Source of the DNA: Datisca glomerata
Taxonomy: Eukaryota; Streptophyta; Magnoliopsida; Cucurbitales; Datiscaceae
DNA: 64,000 bases
Assembly: GCA_003255025.1 (NCBI GenBank)
Contig: QANY01007224.1
Coordinates: forward strand, 62,001-126,000
Direction: 5' to 3'
The position numbers and the translations under genes were made by a program. The notes below the pieces were generated by a model. That model had not been told where the DNA came from. It made no database searches and saw nothing but the letters and a program-made list of their open reading frames with translations. Shown piece by piece: positions 1 to 12,089 of the stretch. Numbering within the stretch: position 1 is the stretch's first letter; each line of letters starts with the position of its first letter.

Positions 1-697
1 AACCATTGTAACAGGCAGTTTTCCTCAAACACTTAGAATAGGAATTGTAATACTAATTACACAGGAGGCCTCTAGGTGGCGGGGGAAACTTGAGCATCTT
101 GGATATAAGCCACACAATGGTTCCCCTTTATGCATTCTTAAATATCTAGATCCACAAAAGGAAAAGAAAAGGAATCTCATGTGTTAGATATGAAAGACAA
201 TTCATCTATTTGCCGACGGATTGGAGGTGTATATTGGATCGAAGCAAGAAGTACCTTAACATTACTTACTCAACGAATACATCAATTTCTTTCCTTTACC
301 TTTTCTTTTTATTCGAAGTATATCAAACATTTTCGACAATTTCAGGATTCACATTCAAACTAATTCATAAATTCAACAAAATCGTTCCATCCCCACTCCC
401 CCCAAAATTTGACGGTTACTTCTATCCGCATAAAATGAAACCAGAAAAGAAAAGGTACGAAGCGATAGGGAATTAACAGTAGTTTTAATGAAAACATGGA
501 AAATATCTGAATAGCTGAAGAACGATCATATTGCAACTTCATATCCACAAATCCAAAAATATACAGAAATTTAAGGAATAGATCTGAACAGAGAAAACAA
601 AAGCGTCAAAAGGAAAATCTATCCACAAATCAAAGAAAAATTGTAAAAAAAAAAATCGAGAGAACAATGTGGAGAGACAGAGAAAAAGAGAACGGAC
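1..697 (-). other. Calmodulin intron 1 (partial)
   Basis: The GT donor of the calmodulin gene lies at 697-696 on the minus strand. The rest of this stretch was read for the conserved second calmodulin exon (EF-hand continuation after Gly26) and none was found, so the first intron is at least 697 bp and runs out of the window. No other coding signal was seen here. A long first intron is usual for plant calmodulin genes. Confidence 0.7.
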
Positions 698-773
698 CGT
701 CGCCATCCTTATCGAACAAGCTGAAAGCCTCCTTGAACTCGGAGATCTGATCGTCTGTAAGCTGGTCCGCCAT
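698..773 (-). CDS. CAM: Calmodulin, first coding exon (partial gene)
   Basis: Calmodulin is the cytosolic and nuclear EF-hand calcium sensor. The exon starts at ATG 773-771 and encodes 25 residues, beginning [17 protein letters not shown] and ending DKDGD, identical to the start of canonical plant calmodulin. It then gives the first base of the Gly26 codon, followed by a GT donor (GTCCGT). The intron interrupts the Gly26 codon inside EF-hand 1, which is the conserved intron position in plant calmodulin genes. That fixes both the start and the splice site. Asp21, Asp23 and Asp25 are the first ligands of the first calcium loop. The remaining ~123 residues must lie left of position 1. The isoform cannot be told from this exon, because most plant calmodulins share it. 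Confidence 0.93.
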
Positions 774-900
774 TTTTTGACCCTCTTGCTTGCTTTCAGT
801 TAAAGATAAAATCTTCTTCTTCAAAAATGGTGCAAATCAAGACGACTCTGACTCTGACCGTGTGCGATTGGAACAAATCGATATATAAACAAAACACCCC
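774..900 (-). promoter_or_regulatory. Calmodulin 5' UTR and TATA-box region
   Basis: On the minus strand a TATATAT-type box lies at about 881-888, roughly 110 bases upstream of the calmodulin ATG. This predicts transcription starting near 850 and a 5' UTR of 70-80 bases. A GA/CT-rich stretch lies just upstream (about 905-955). Motif and distance only; no expression evidence. Confidence 0.45.
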
Positions 901-1701
901 GAAATCTAGAGAGAGAAAATGAAAAGCGACAAAAGAAGGAGAGAGACAGAGAGAGTTTTATACGTGCAAACCCATGTTTTATTTATTAATCCAGTTAATT
1001 TACCCTTTTACCTATGTACACTAAGTCTTATCATTAATTACTAGTCCATCTTAGTGTTGACTTTTCTTTTTTCTTTTCTTTTTAAAGAACAATGCAATTC
1101 ACCACGACATCACTCAAGTGACGCCAAAGTACTAATTGTATTAAAATGATATAAACGTTGTCATGTGAATGACTTGAGCTGAATAACACTTTTTTTAGTC
1201 ATTCATATAAATTACCTCAAAAACCATGCTGCTTGATAGTATGGACAGTGCAGTTATCTCGCTATGAGTGACAATTTTAAGAAACTAGTATATGTTTTCT
1301 ATTTTGTTTCTCCTAATTAGTTCAATCATATAGATCTGATATAAATTTAAATGATACTCGTACAAAAGAGATGTTTTAAACTTGTAAGGTGGGCTCAATG
1401 TGTGGTGGAGGCGGCAACTTGAGGTGTGTGGGTGACTGGTGAGAGAGGAGAGAAATCAGGGAAGAGAGATGAGAGAAAATGAAGTGGAAATGAGTGCAAA
1501 GCAAAAAAAAAACACAATGATGCTATGTAAAACTTTTTGAAACAAAAAAAAAACCATTAATTTCCTGTAAAGATAATCCATGAAATTAACAAAACGAATA
1601 GGTTAGGTATACTAATTAATTAATTGCCACACAATAGATATCAACACTAATCTCTTAGTTATATGGCCCTAATTATAAACGTTAAGATATTGTCAAACAA
1701 A
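901..1701. other. Intergenic, no gene seen
   Basis: This is AT-rich DNA between the calmodulin promoter and the 3' end of the TRM gene. It has short GA-rich and poly-A stretches (about 1440-1550). No open frame with family resemblance was seen. The 1600-1701 part probably contains the TRM 3' UTR. Confidence 0.5.
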
Positions 1702-4700
1702 TTAGAAACAGAGTCTTCTCCTACAAGCTTCAAATGGTAGTGAATGAGGGTCAGAAAATAAACTAAATCCCATATCTCTAACAATTTCTTCAATCAAGTC
1801 TCTGCATATTTGGTCTTGTAAATTCAGTCCTATTCTCCCAATTTCACGTCTCTCACCCCATGCAATGTCCTTACACGCTTCATTTACAGAATCAACCATA
1901 GCCTTCTTGCTGCTCCAAGTTGGTGATTCACAACTCTTATTTATTCTGTCAAGAACACTATGGTTGAAGTAGTGGTCCTCTTGATCTCCTGGCCTCTTCA
2001 TTTGTTGCTGTTGTTGTGGCTGCTTCTGTTGTGGCTGTAGTTTTCCTGTTTCATTTGTTTTTCAATTACTTAGTGTACATAATAATATGATTAGTGAAAA
2101 AACAAAATATGTGAAAAAGAGAGATAGAATGAGTCAATTATGCAAAAAGATAAAACGAAAGACAATAAAATGAGAAGTTTTGTAATATTTACATAACGAG
2201 TATATATGAATGATAATATTTCAGTAAAGAAAATAGTAAAAAAGAACGTCAGATGGTGGTGGTTAAGAGAAAGTTGCAACACCATCATTTTGTTTTTTTG
2301 ACCAGGCTTTAATTCAAGTGTGCATAGATCTACTCGATTACTGTGTGGGTCATCAACCCCATTTTCGTTCGGTTAAATAGACTTATCGAAGCCATGCGAA
2401 TGATGACCCTCACATGGCATATGGCTGTTGAGACTTGAGATACCACTGTTTGTAATCAAGCAACTACTTTAGCCTTCCAAGATGGTGGAGGTAACATAGT
2501 GGAGGAACCAAAGGCTGGGGCTTTGTCAGGTAAAAAATAAAGCCATAAAGCTGAAATGTCCTAATTTATTTCTAATTTGTCTCTCTTCCTTTTCTTTAAC
2601 CATCTTTTGACTGCCTCATTCTGTAAAGCCTTGTTCTGTACAGCTTATGCTCCACTACCCAAGCCAACATGCTTACCTAAAAGCTAAATCCAGGGATTTT
2701 AAACTTGAACTTAGTCGTTTCTTTTTATCATTTAGCTTATACTTATAGATCTTGATTGGTAATCAATTTATGATCTTAACGTCTTCAATTTTACCTTGCC
2801 TCCTCTAACAGTGTTATAAGATTTTATTGGACAACTATCTTTTGGGTTTCCTGACCAAAGACTTCGGAGGGACAAAAGTAAAACCAACTGGGAAAATTTT
2901 TGTCGTCTTTTGTATTATTTATATCTTTTAAATTATCTTTTAGTTTTCATGATGTTTTATAGTTTAATGTTGTATTATTTATTTCTTTTTAGTTTTCATG
3001 ATGTTTTATTGTTTAATGTTGTAATTCTAATCGAAACTCATATATTATGTTGAAAGTTTTTGAATCAAAATTTTAAAAATAGTTTTTATTTCTTAGGCTT
3101 AGCCCAACGAAATTTTTTGTTTCAATTTACTTTAATTCTTCTTCAAGTCATAGTTTAGCTTATTAATTTTATAATATTATCAAACCAAACCATCAACACC
3201 TTAATTTAAATTGATTAAACAACCTAAATTTAAATTGATTGGATCATCAATGCAGCGCATAAAACCTCGCCCATTTTGTTTGTCTGCCACTAAAAAAATG
3301 TCCATTATGATCTGTACAGTAAATTCTATGATTCTTAACCATTGGCATGCGGTACTGCATTCTACTTTAATTAAAACAAGAAAAAACGTCTCTTCTACAT
3401 TGCAAATCCATAACCGGTTTTATTAATTAGTTTATTATATTCATATATAATTCATTACTAATTCATATATAATTAGACTACGTTTAATTATTATATAAAG
3501 TATAAATATAAATTAGTATATATAGAGAGAGAAAGTATACATATAGGAATGTAGAACTAAATTAATAGACTCATTCATTTAATTGTTTAACAAGTAATCT
3601 ATTAACTTATAATTGTTTAATGAGATTTTTTAAGTTTAAACCTCTTCACCTTACAAAGTTCCAAATTAAATCAAAACAGTTAGACGAAGAAAAATATGTT
3701 AATTAGATATAGTAATGAAGTGGTAATTTAAAGAAGTCTTTCCTGTATATAGTTAATGGCCAAAATTTAGATCGTTGAGAAGAAAACTATGGACGATGAG
3801 ACAGTCAATTTATTCATTTAATCTATGAATGACGAGAAGATGATGAGATGTACCATTGGGATGTCGTTTGGAGAAGGTACTGCACATATGCTTCGAATGT
3901 GATCGACTGAACTCGTCCAACACAGAAACCGGACTTGGCTGCTGCTCGCTGCAGTTAATGTCCCAATACGTTCGCCCACTTATTGTTCGATCTTTATCTT
4001 CACTGTCAAAGGACGAAATTCCAGGATCTGGTAAAGATCGGAAGCTCTCAGCTGAGCGAACGGCCTCGATTATCTTTTTGAGAGCCTTCAAGTCTTGATC
4101 ACACTTCTCCAATGCTCCCAAGAGCTTATTCCTCTTCTCGGCCTCCGTCTCCGGCACCGTCTTTGACGTCGGTGGGATTGGTGTCCCTTCCAATCCCATC
4201 AGCCGCGCCACCAATGCTGGTGGAGTACTTGAGAAACTCCGTGGCGACTTTGTGGAATTCGAGCGGCGGATGTCCGGCGGAAGAGTCGGACTCCTCAGCG
4301 CGTCACATGAGAATCTACGATGACCAACAGGGTCTTTGCATCCTCCTTTCTGATTTCCTCCTTGCAACATTACTGGCGTAGCTGAACATTTAGTATCACT
4401 ACGAGAAGACGTTACATCGCTTTCCTGCTTATGACTGTTCGATCCAGCTGAGACAAAATGTTTCGTAATTTCAAAAATCAAATCAACCTTACGACTTACT
4501 TAATTTTAACTGCAATTTCTCAAGAAATTAAAGAAGTGAATATGGAGTAGATAAAGGGAATGGAGAAACCAACCGAAAGTGAGGTATCTTTTCCGGCGTA
4601 TTTGGTAATTGGAAAGGAAATGGATGATGCCGGACATGCAACCGATGCTTTTAGCATGGATAGTTTCTGGTGAGTTTTGCCGCCGTGAGGTTGATGACAC

Positions 4701-4724
4701 GAGACTACTGTTTTGCCTCTTCAT
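1702..4724 (-). CDS. TRM family protein (TON1-recruiting motif, DUF4378), 3 exons
   Basis: TRM proteins bring the TON1-TRM-PP2A complex to cortical microtubules and help set division plane and cell shape. My model is exon 1 4724-4574, exon 2 4447-3854 and exon 3 2045-1702, with coding lengths 151, 594 and 344, which close in frame to 362 aa. The exon 2 acceptor follows a good TTTTGTCTCAG; the exon 3 acceptor is weaker. Exon 1 has GCMSGIIHFLS (about residues 29-39), an N-terminal TRM-type motif. Exon 2 has ALVARLMGLEG (128-138), the conserved LMGLE motif, and PSPVSVLDEF (221-230). Exon 3 has a Q-rich stretch (253-263) and ends with LIEEIVRDM (332-340), the last part of DUF4378. The protein is short for the family (many are 400-1000 aa), so an extra exon in the 1.8-kb second intron cannot be excluded. 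The start is the first ATG, after a CT-rich leader. Confidence 0.82.
2046..3853 (-). other. TRM intron 2, no clear exon
   Basis: This 1.8-kb stretch lies between TRM exons 2 and 3. It is AT-rich. A short patch at about 2470-2540 is open on both strands and has exon-like base use, but no family match was recognised and the flanking exons already join in frame without it. Confidence 0.5.
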
Positions 4725-4870
4725 AGAAATCTCTCTCTTCTCTGTCCTCTCTCTCTCACATGCAGTTTGTGAGCTTCGATGGCAGAGGATGAACGTAACG
4801 GTTATAACTTATGGAGCATAGTTAATGGCGAATGCCGTCGTCCTCTCTCGGCTCTCTGAGTGTATAAAGT
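4725..4870 (-). promoter_or_regulatory. TRM gene 5' leader and core promoter
   Basis: Upstream of the TRM ATG lies a CT-rich leader on the plus strand (GA-rich on the coding strand) at about 4729-4760. A TATA-like TTTATAC lies at about 4863-4870 on the minus strand. This layout is common for plant genes. The call rests on motif and position only. Confidence 0.35.
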
Positions 4871-7414
4871 AAAGCAAATGCCACTACCAAGTATTGTTAT
4901 TTTCATCTTTCTTTTTCCTGGTGTTAAAATATTGCTATATATGGGAGTATGAGTCACTAGCCTTGCCTTGACACACTCTAAACAAAAGATACTGAAAAGG
5001 AATGTTTCCTAAAATATATAGTTAATACACTGAAAATGCTGACCAATTTTTAAAAAAATTAAAGAATTGAAGTTTCAAATTTGATTCTTTTGATAGATTT
5101 TGTACAAAATCAAATTAAACTGGACCAACTAGAAACTTAAGTTTTCTATTTTTTTTTATTACGAAATTTCACAAAATCGGAACTTTACTTTCCATTATTT
5201 TTTAGTATTTTTGTGTTGAACTTTAAAAATAATCTTTTTCATTATGAAGGTTGAATCGAAAAACTGAACTAGATCAAAACTTTCGGTTCAATTCACTTTT
5301 CATGATTAAATCAGTTTGGTTCAACAATATTCTCGAACTTTAATTTCAATTCAGTCCATTATTTTAGAAAAATAGAATCGAACGAGGATTCGACCTGAAA
5401 AAATTGTATTTTAGAGAGAGAGGCTTTTTGGGAAAGGCGTGAACAATAATAAATGTTTTTTTATTTTTATTTATAAAATAAAAAAATTAAAATCACTTAT
5501 TTTTCATTTTATAATTGAAAAGATGTATTTTTTTATTAGATTAATATGTCACACGTGATTTTTCTTTCATAGAACATGTTACATGTGATGGGAGACTATA
5601 TAAATTGCCATTGAGTAATAAGGATGGTGATTGATCATATAGCGCTGCATAAAATCTTTTTAATTAGTAGAAAATATAAGCTTACCCTGTTTTTCTATGG
5701 TAAAGCTTTAGAAAATGAGAGCTTATCTTAGATCTTGATGATCCGGTGTCAAAATCTTGAACTCTTGTTGAAAACTCCGAACAAGAGACAATCTATATCC
5801 AATATTTATCTTTTTGGATCATTTGTCATGTCATTTTAATCCCTATATTTTGAATTGACTCGATTCTTATTTCAACTTATGAACATTTAGAAAAATAATC
5901 TATTACCCCTATTACATTAGTATTTTGTTCATGTGAATTAAAATATACTAATTTATTTAAATGTTAGGGAGATAATAAAACACAGTTGAAACAGATGAAA
6001 TTAAAAGACATTAATTGAATGTTAGTGCAGATACATGCGAAGAAATAATCAAAAGGGTTATATACGCATGAGACTTGAGAGTTCCTATCAGAATGCGTGA
6101 TTACTCAACAATGGACTTCACTGTAAATACTAGATTGGCTTATTATTGTCAAGATAATGATCTAGTTCTTCATATTTATCATACAATATATGCACTTATT
6201 GATAAATGAATACATGAGATTAAATAATATTAAAAATTTACGAATTCTCAGCATTTGAAATTTTCTTTTTAGAAATTAGAGGCTTTGTCAAGATTCGAGC
6301 TTACTATGTTAATTCTTTTTCAATTTTGTTGTAAATTGTGACTTTTTTTTTGAAGTTATGATGATATGCACGAGAACTCAATGACTGCTGCTACCACCAA
6401 ACAAACAGAAATTGCATAAAAAGAAATGATATTCATTGACAACTGCTTTTCGTACGCATGCAATCCCACCCATGTTTGTTTTTCCACCTAGATTGTTTCC
6501 TCTCGCTTTTTTATTATATCATATTAAAATTAATAAAATGCAAATAATTATTTCATTTAATTAATTGTATAAAGTTAGATCACACTAAAAAAAATGTTAA
6601 GTGTGCTGTTGTTGACAAAGGAGATATTTGATTTATTGACACATGAAATAATTATATTATTTTATTAATATTTAAAAGAAAGAGTAAATGAGTCCTTAAA
6701 ATTTAACAAAAAAAGCATATATGGAATTTTAAATCATATAAAATAATATTGAGTGTTCGATCCTCTAAAAGTACTGAAAATGTTCTCCGCGAATCATGTT
6801 TCATTAACTAGAGTATGTATTATTAGCCATGTATGTAGTTGTAGGAAGGAATAATAAAACTTTACTCAACTTGTCTTTATGTTTTATCCTATGATAGAAC
6901 AAAAAATAACAAAGTCTCTCATTGGTTTTTTTAAAGTTTAGTAAATGAGAAGTCTCAGTCTATTTTATTTAACTTTTAGTTATTCGTTATTATTGTAACA
7001 AACAAAAAAATTTCCGACAAATTCAAGGCTTAAGATATTTGTTTCAAATACAAATAACTGATTAAGTAATTGATTAAATTTTAAGTTTGAGTGATGTATA
7101 AATAATTTATAAATTGACGTTTTCACACTCATTATAATGTTTTACAACATCGGTCTATAAATGATTAACATATCACTGGAGAGATTAAAATCAATATAAT
7201 AAACCAATAAATTTAAATCTCCCTCGTCCTCTACGCCTTCTGCATATACATCATAGATCCTAATATCATCTCATCTTATAACATCAATCTTACTCCAGTA
7301 ATGTCCTATCACAGAAGTTTCAACCGACATCTACTTACATAGAGAGAGAGAAGGTAAATAAAAGCTCTAAACAGTAAACAGAGAAGAGTTGGGGAAGGTA
7401 GCAGAAATTGAACA
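4871..7414. other. AT-rich intergenic, no gene seen
   Basis: About 2.5 kb between the TRM promoter and the cupin gene. It contains homopolymer A/T runs and scattered short palindromes but no open frame with recognisable similarity. Positions 7300-7414 probably include the cupin 3' UTR. Confidence 0.5.
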
Positions 7415-9167
7415 TTAAAGCTCTTTCCAAACATTAAAATCAGTAGTTGAGCTGTTATAGTTAATAACATTGTCTTGGCAACCAAAAAGGTAAGTACTTT
7501 GTATTGAATCTATGTTTACCAAAGCATGGGCTATTCCAGCCGGGCTAGCTGCAATAGCAATCTCATCTGCACCAATCACTGCTTCAGCATAGCCTTTATC
7601 TCCTGCCTCATTGTTCTCCATCTGCTCATCAAACAAGTAACTCATTAAAAGTAACACATAAAATGATATAACAAGTTCAAGATAAGAAGCATCAAACATT
7701 ATTCACGAGGAACTTGATGATAACTTTGGTTGTTTTCTCATAGTATGCTGTTAAAAATCCATCATATAGAGCTTAAGACATCAAAACGGCCCTCAACGTC
7801 TTAAAGTGCATACGATAGAATAACTGCGGCATTCTATTGTCAGTCGTCTATAGAACAATGGATATATCATATCCCTTCCAGCAAAGTTAACCAATCCCAA
7901 TTGAGGACACATTATATTCCTTCCTGCAAGGTTACCAACCCTTTATCCAACATGAGCATGAAAATTTTCAATTCGATTGAAATGTCAAAAAGGTTCATCT
8001 GTCAAACTCACTCTATATTCAGTCATTAGTTTACTTCGTCCCAAGTAAGCCACTTTTTTTTATCTCATTTGTATTCCGATCTACTTGAAGTTTCATTTTT
8101 ACAACTATCTTTTTGAAGCAGATAGTTCACGCATCTTCTTATAATCAGACCTTACTCGTGTGTATACATTGTTGATTAGTAAACATAATTCACGCAAATG
8201 AGTTCTTTTACTACTATTAGGATTGGATGAAAGCCTGATATCACATTGGCAATATGGCTGACAACTTCAAACAGAGTAACATAATCATAATTGCTCAATT
8301 GACAATAATGTGATTTGAACAATTGCCTAATAAGAAAAAACTTACCCGAAATAATGTTCTAGCCCCCCATATGACAAATGTCTCATTACATGTGTGGTGC
8401 CTGTGGTTTCCCCTCATAGCTCCTGGTCGGATTTCTCCAACATGGATAGAAGCACAAGTCACAGCTCCCCCTGTAAGAAAACTTAATACTGATCAATTCA
8501 CTCAAAATCAAAAAACTGAAATGCCATTACTAAGGCGTCTTTATTGAGCTGCAGAAAATTGGTGTTTGCATGAATAAGTGATTACAAAATTCAGTGCAAA
8601 CTACAAGCTGTGCTTCCTATTTCAACAAATTATACCAATTTTTTTATCAATAAAAATTATACTAATTCATATACAAAGCTCAATAGTGCAGGAAAACAAA
8701 CAGTCAGAATAGCCTAAGGCCGTTTCACAGTGAAGTTCAGAATATCAAAAATGGCAATAAGGGTTAGAAGTACCAGAAATGCCAGAATCAAGTGCGAGAG
8801 AAATGGGGTTGATCATCCAGCCACGATTGTCTTTCACAATTACAGAAGAGAGCGAAGATTTAAATCTGATAACATTTGCTTTTAGATCATCGTCTTTGCT
8901 CCAGTTCTTCTGAAATGGTTGGAAACGCGCAGATGCAGAAGAGTAGGAGTGAGAATAGTGCTGGAGCCTGAGAAAGACCCATGTAAGAAACAGGAAGATT
9001 GACAATAAGAACGGGAAGGCATGAGGCTTTTTTAGGAAGTTCTTCAGATATGAGAATGACGATGACAATGAGACGGTTCGACTTTGTATTTGGCTGTGAA
9101 ATGGGCTCTCTAAGCTTTGGTTGATCGACGATGAAAATACAGACGAACTTCTCCTAGGGTTTGCCAT
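7415..9167 (-). CDS. Membrane-anchored RmlC-like cupin protein, 3 exons
   Basis: The model is exon 1 9167-8774, exon 2 8470-8346 and exon 3 7621-7415, all with GT-AG borders (acceptor TTTCTTACAG before exon 2). Lengths 394+125+207 close in frame to 241 aa. Residues 1-50 are Ser-rich, and 51-68 (FPFLLSIFLFLTWVFLRL) form one membrane span, suggesting a type II membrane protein. The cupin barrel is in exons 2-3. Motif 1 is G152-N-HRHHTCNE with His154, His156 and Glu161 as likely metal ligands. Motif 2 is P200-A-G-I-A-H205-A-L-V-N209 with the fourth His. Both motifs fit the cupin consensus, so a metal site is likely intact. The substrate is unknown. The most conserved-looking segment is near the C terminus (GCQDNVINYNSS). 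The start is the first ATG of exon 1. Confidence 0.85.
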
Positions 9168-9210
9168 TACCGTCTCCTTTTCTGATCTCTCATTCGAATC
9201 CTTACTCTAC

Positions 9211-9622
9211 TGTCTTACGATCTTTTCGAATTTCAGTCCGTCAAAACTTCTCTCGGTCATGCCGCATACAACTTGTACGACCACCTCTTGTTAGATTTTC
9301 TGTACCAACACCTCTGTTTTTTAAGTAGTTCTTAATTTTTTTCTCATATTATAATAGAAATTCACACCGTGAATATAAAATACCGTAACTTTCAGTTTGT
9401 TCTAATTTTTATATTAAAAATCATATCCATGTGCACCCCTAAATCATATCAAATACAAACAAAATCTCTTCTAAATTATAAGTTAAATTATTCATGATTT
9501 AATACAACAATTTTTTTTAAAAATTCATATTAAAAAAAAACTAAGCAACAACATCAACGTCAGCAATAAAAGCGGGTGCTGACTCTCACCAACAATTTTT
9601 TTTGTCTTACGATCTTTTCGAA
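9211..9622 (+). repeat. 20-bp exact direct repeat pair flanking 372 bp
   Basis: The string TGTCTTACGATCTTTTCGAA occurs at 9211-9230, in the cupin 5' flank, and again unchanged at 9603-9622, at the border of the LINE remnant. The right copy is preceded by a T-run. The pair may be a target duplication or a short local duplication. The enclosed 372 bp show no gene. Confidence 0.6.
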
Positions 9623-10310
9623 GGCCAAAGCGAGCCAGTATATGGGCCGCTCCATTACACGATCTAGGGGTGTGAACTAGCTTTACTCCACTCATAGCCG
9701 AAAGGAGAGCGAATTTTCTCTACAAAAGAATCTAATTCTGAAAACATTGAACTAGGAGAAGACACAGCTTGTACTAGACCCAAACAATTTGACTCGACAA
9801 TATTTATATGGAATCCCCTTTCTAAAGCTAGAGACAAGCCCTCTGTCAATGCCAAAGCTTTTACAAGCAAAGAAGGGAAACAACCTTCAAAGTGTTTGCA
9901 AAAAGCCCCTAGAACACGACCATCACAATCTCGAATAATACCTCCTACCGCGCTTCGATTTGAACTCGTGCTCGTAGCTCTATCAATGTTAAGCTTTAGG
10001 AAACCGTTATCCAACTTTCTCCATGATGAAAGTTTTTTGTGGCAAGGGGTCGTGACGTTGTTCACCTCATTTGCAAGTTGGAACTCTGAAATAAACTTTT
10101 CAATCCAAGTGTTAATATTAAACACGTGATTAAAATATTTTCCGTGAATTGAATGCTTCCAGAAAGACCAAATGGCCCAACAAAGAAGGACCGCTTTAGT
10201 CAAAGAGGGAGAATCCAAAAGGCCAACAACCCGATGTTAAAGGGCAGAAAAATAACGCATGGACTGTAGAATCCAATTTGCCGCAGAACCCGCATCTCTC
10301 ATTAGCATTG
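9623..10310 (-). pseudogene. LINE-type RNase H remnant (RVT_3)
   Basis: The main frame (10218-9664) resembles the RNase H-like end of plant non-LTR retrotransposons. It shows WAIWSFWKHSIHG near the start, then FLKLNIDRA (first catalytic Asp), VGGIIRDCDGRVLGAF, and an ALALTEGLSLAL helix. The usual catalytic Glu before ALAL is Lys, and the usual Asp of the VESDC motif is Asn, so the enzyme would be inactive. A frameshift near 9672 separates it from its natural end, which continues in another frame as NGAAHILARFGL (about 9655-9615). The part upstream of 10218 also looks related (ANWILQSM) but carries a stop. This is a dead fragment. Confidence 0.75.
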
Positions 10311-11429
10311 ATATTTCTCCTATTTAAACACAACAAAATTATTTAAATGAAGGACAAAATGTCAAGTTATGAATAGTTCGTACATCAATTAGTCAACTGA
10401 AATCAGTCTATAACTTAAAATTAAGAGGTATGAAGCGCTAGCATGTGAGTTCAGGTGTATAGGTTATGTTTAACCCAAAAAAACATATAGGGGGTGCTAG
10501 GGAAATATATAAAGATCATTATAATTGAATTGATAAAAAATGATATGATGAATTTATTAAAAACATCATATTCAAAGTTGTGTGTGATAATATATTAAAT
10601 AATAAGTTGTAATTTATGATTTCTAGTTATGTTGGTCAGGTGTGAATAAATCTGGAGATACCTAAATAATATTTTAGTTAGATAAGTTGGGTTGACGCGG
10701 TTAATTAAACTCTCATACTCATACATTAGAGATTATAGGTTTGAGGCATATTTTCTCATCTCTCATAAAATTTATAATGTAATTTTGACAAAAAAAATAA
10801 CATATGAGTTATAATATGTGTGAAAACATTGTGATGTGAAATTTTGATTGAATTTAATAATGTTTGACTTTTCTTAAAATAGTGTTTGACTAAAAATTAA
10901 TAATGGTAGATTAATAGAATTCATTTTAGTCTTATAATAAAATAAAATTTGTTTTAGGTGACTACAAATTTATATAAACTAATAAAGCTTGTGATATTAT
11001 TTTCATTTATAATACAAATTTATAGAACTCTACATAATTACTTATAATTTTAAATAATACCTAACAAATTTTATAATGATAAAATATAATATAATTTAAT
11101 ACAAGGTAGAAGAACATAAATGTTTTTGGAACTAGAGTTATCTAAACGTGATTTCCAATCAATTACGTTAATAAGACCAAAATGACAAAAAATAACATAT
11201 ATAATACTCATAAAATCAATATATTATTTTTAACGAATGTATAAAATAGTTACAATATTTAATATTAAACTAACATAACTGTTATATCATATCCTTCAAC
11301 AAATTAATTATAATATTTATCAACAAAATAACTGAATAATTGTCATATCCACATGTCTTAACATATCCTTCTACAAAATCAAAAGCTTATTTCATCATTT
11401 TCATCTACCACAAAAAAGTTTTAATAGCA
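10311..11429. other. AT-rich intergenic, no gene seen
   Basis: Strongly AT-rich, with many short A/T palindromes. No coding or RNA signal was recognised. Part of 11340-11430 may belong to the Mutator-like relic to the right, since similar phrases recur around its arms. Confidence 0.4.
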
Positions 11430-11705
11430 CATCTTTTTCATTTACCATATCATATGCTTTTCAACGTATGGTTTACAAAAAAGATGTTCTAAATAGTTCA
11501 CAAAAACTAAGACATTCTAAATGGATCATCGTCTTTCTCTTCCTCTCCATCTTCTCCTTGTGGTGGAATTGTGAGATAATCGTTGTACATCTTGGCTGGG
11601 TTGAGTTTCTTGACTAGATTTAAGAACCTGATTTAACAAAACAGTAAAAATCAGTCTTAAAGTCCCAATTCAAGTAGTAAAAAATAATAACAAACACAAC
11701 CAAAT
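11430..11705 (+). repeat. Left arm of the MULE inverted repeat
   Basis: This arm pairs with 12090-12400. Shared phrases include CATATGATATGGTA, the AACATCTTTTTTGTAAAC block, GTACAACGATTAT and CTACTTGAATTGGGACTTT, read on opposite strands. Similarity is high but broken by single-base and short indel differences; I estimate it at about 80% without a computed alignment. Confidence 0.7.
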
Positions 11706-11735
11706 TCTATAAATGACTTACATAATTAATAAAAC

Positions 11736-12077
11736 TTACTGTTTAGGACCACTGTTTGTTTCTGTTCTTCTTTCTGTCGGGGTGACTGGTTGTTTGTAGG
11801 ACTTACAGTTTCCACACTTTATCATTCTCCCCCTACCAAACACTCTAGTAGTGTTATGTGACGTTATTTCTCTTTCTTGTAGCCTTATCTTTTTTCCTTG
11901 GTTTACTAGGTTGTCTGTGCACAATAGGTGCCCTGATGGGCTTACCCTATTCCACAGTGTCCCATTGATCATCAGATGGGACATATTTAATGAGACACTC
12001 ATATGCCTTAAAATACCTTTCTTTGTTGTACACTTCGTCCACATATCTCTCAGGAACCTGCTATTATGTGCATTCAT
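11736..12077 (-). pseudogene. MULE transposase C-terminal fragment
   Basis: One minus-strand frame reads PERYVDEVYNKERYFKAYE, a typical C-terminal MULE transposase segment, then WDTVE before a stop. The continuation has KPIRAPIVHRQPSKPRKK, the basic linker. Another frame gives MIKCGNCKSYKQ, a degenerate zinc knuckle lacking its His and last Cys. A GTAAGT donor follows near 11738. A second block (about 11630-11523, minus) begins after an AG and is open in two frames, one ending DDDPFRMS before a stop. Several stops and frame changes make this a pseudogene. Confidence 0.65.
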
Positions 12078-12089
12078 GATGAAAAAAAG

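Noticed and set aside
2465..2540. Extra exon in the TRM intron or a plus-strand exon
   Set aside because: Open on both strands with splice-like borders, but no recognisable family text. The flanking TRM exons already join in phase.
3856..4381. Two plus-strand open frames opposite TRM exon 2
   Set aside because: They are shadows of the coding exon. The minus frame carries the family motifs.
8323..8547. Plus-strand open frame
   Set aside because: It is the complement of cupin exon 2, whose minus-strand reading has a full cupin motif and consistent splice sites.
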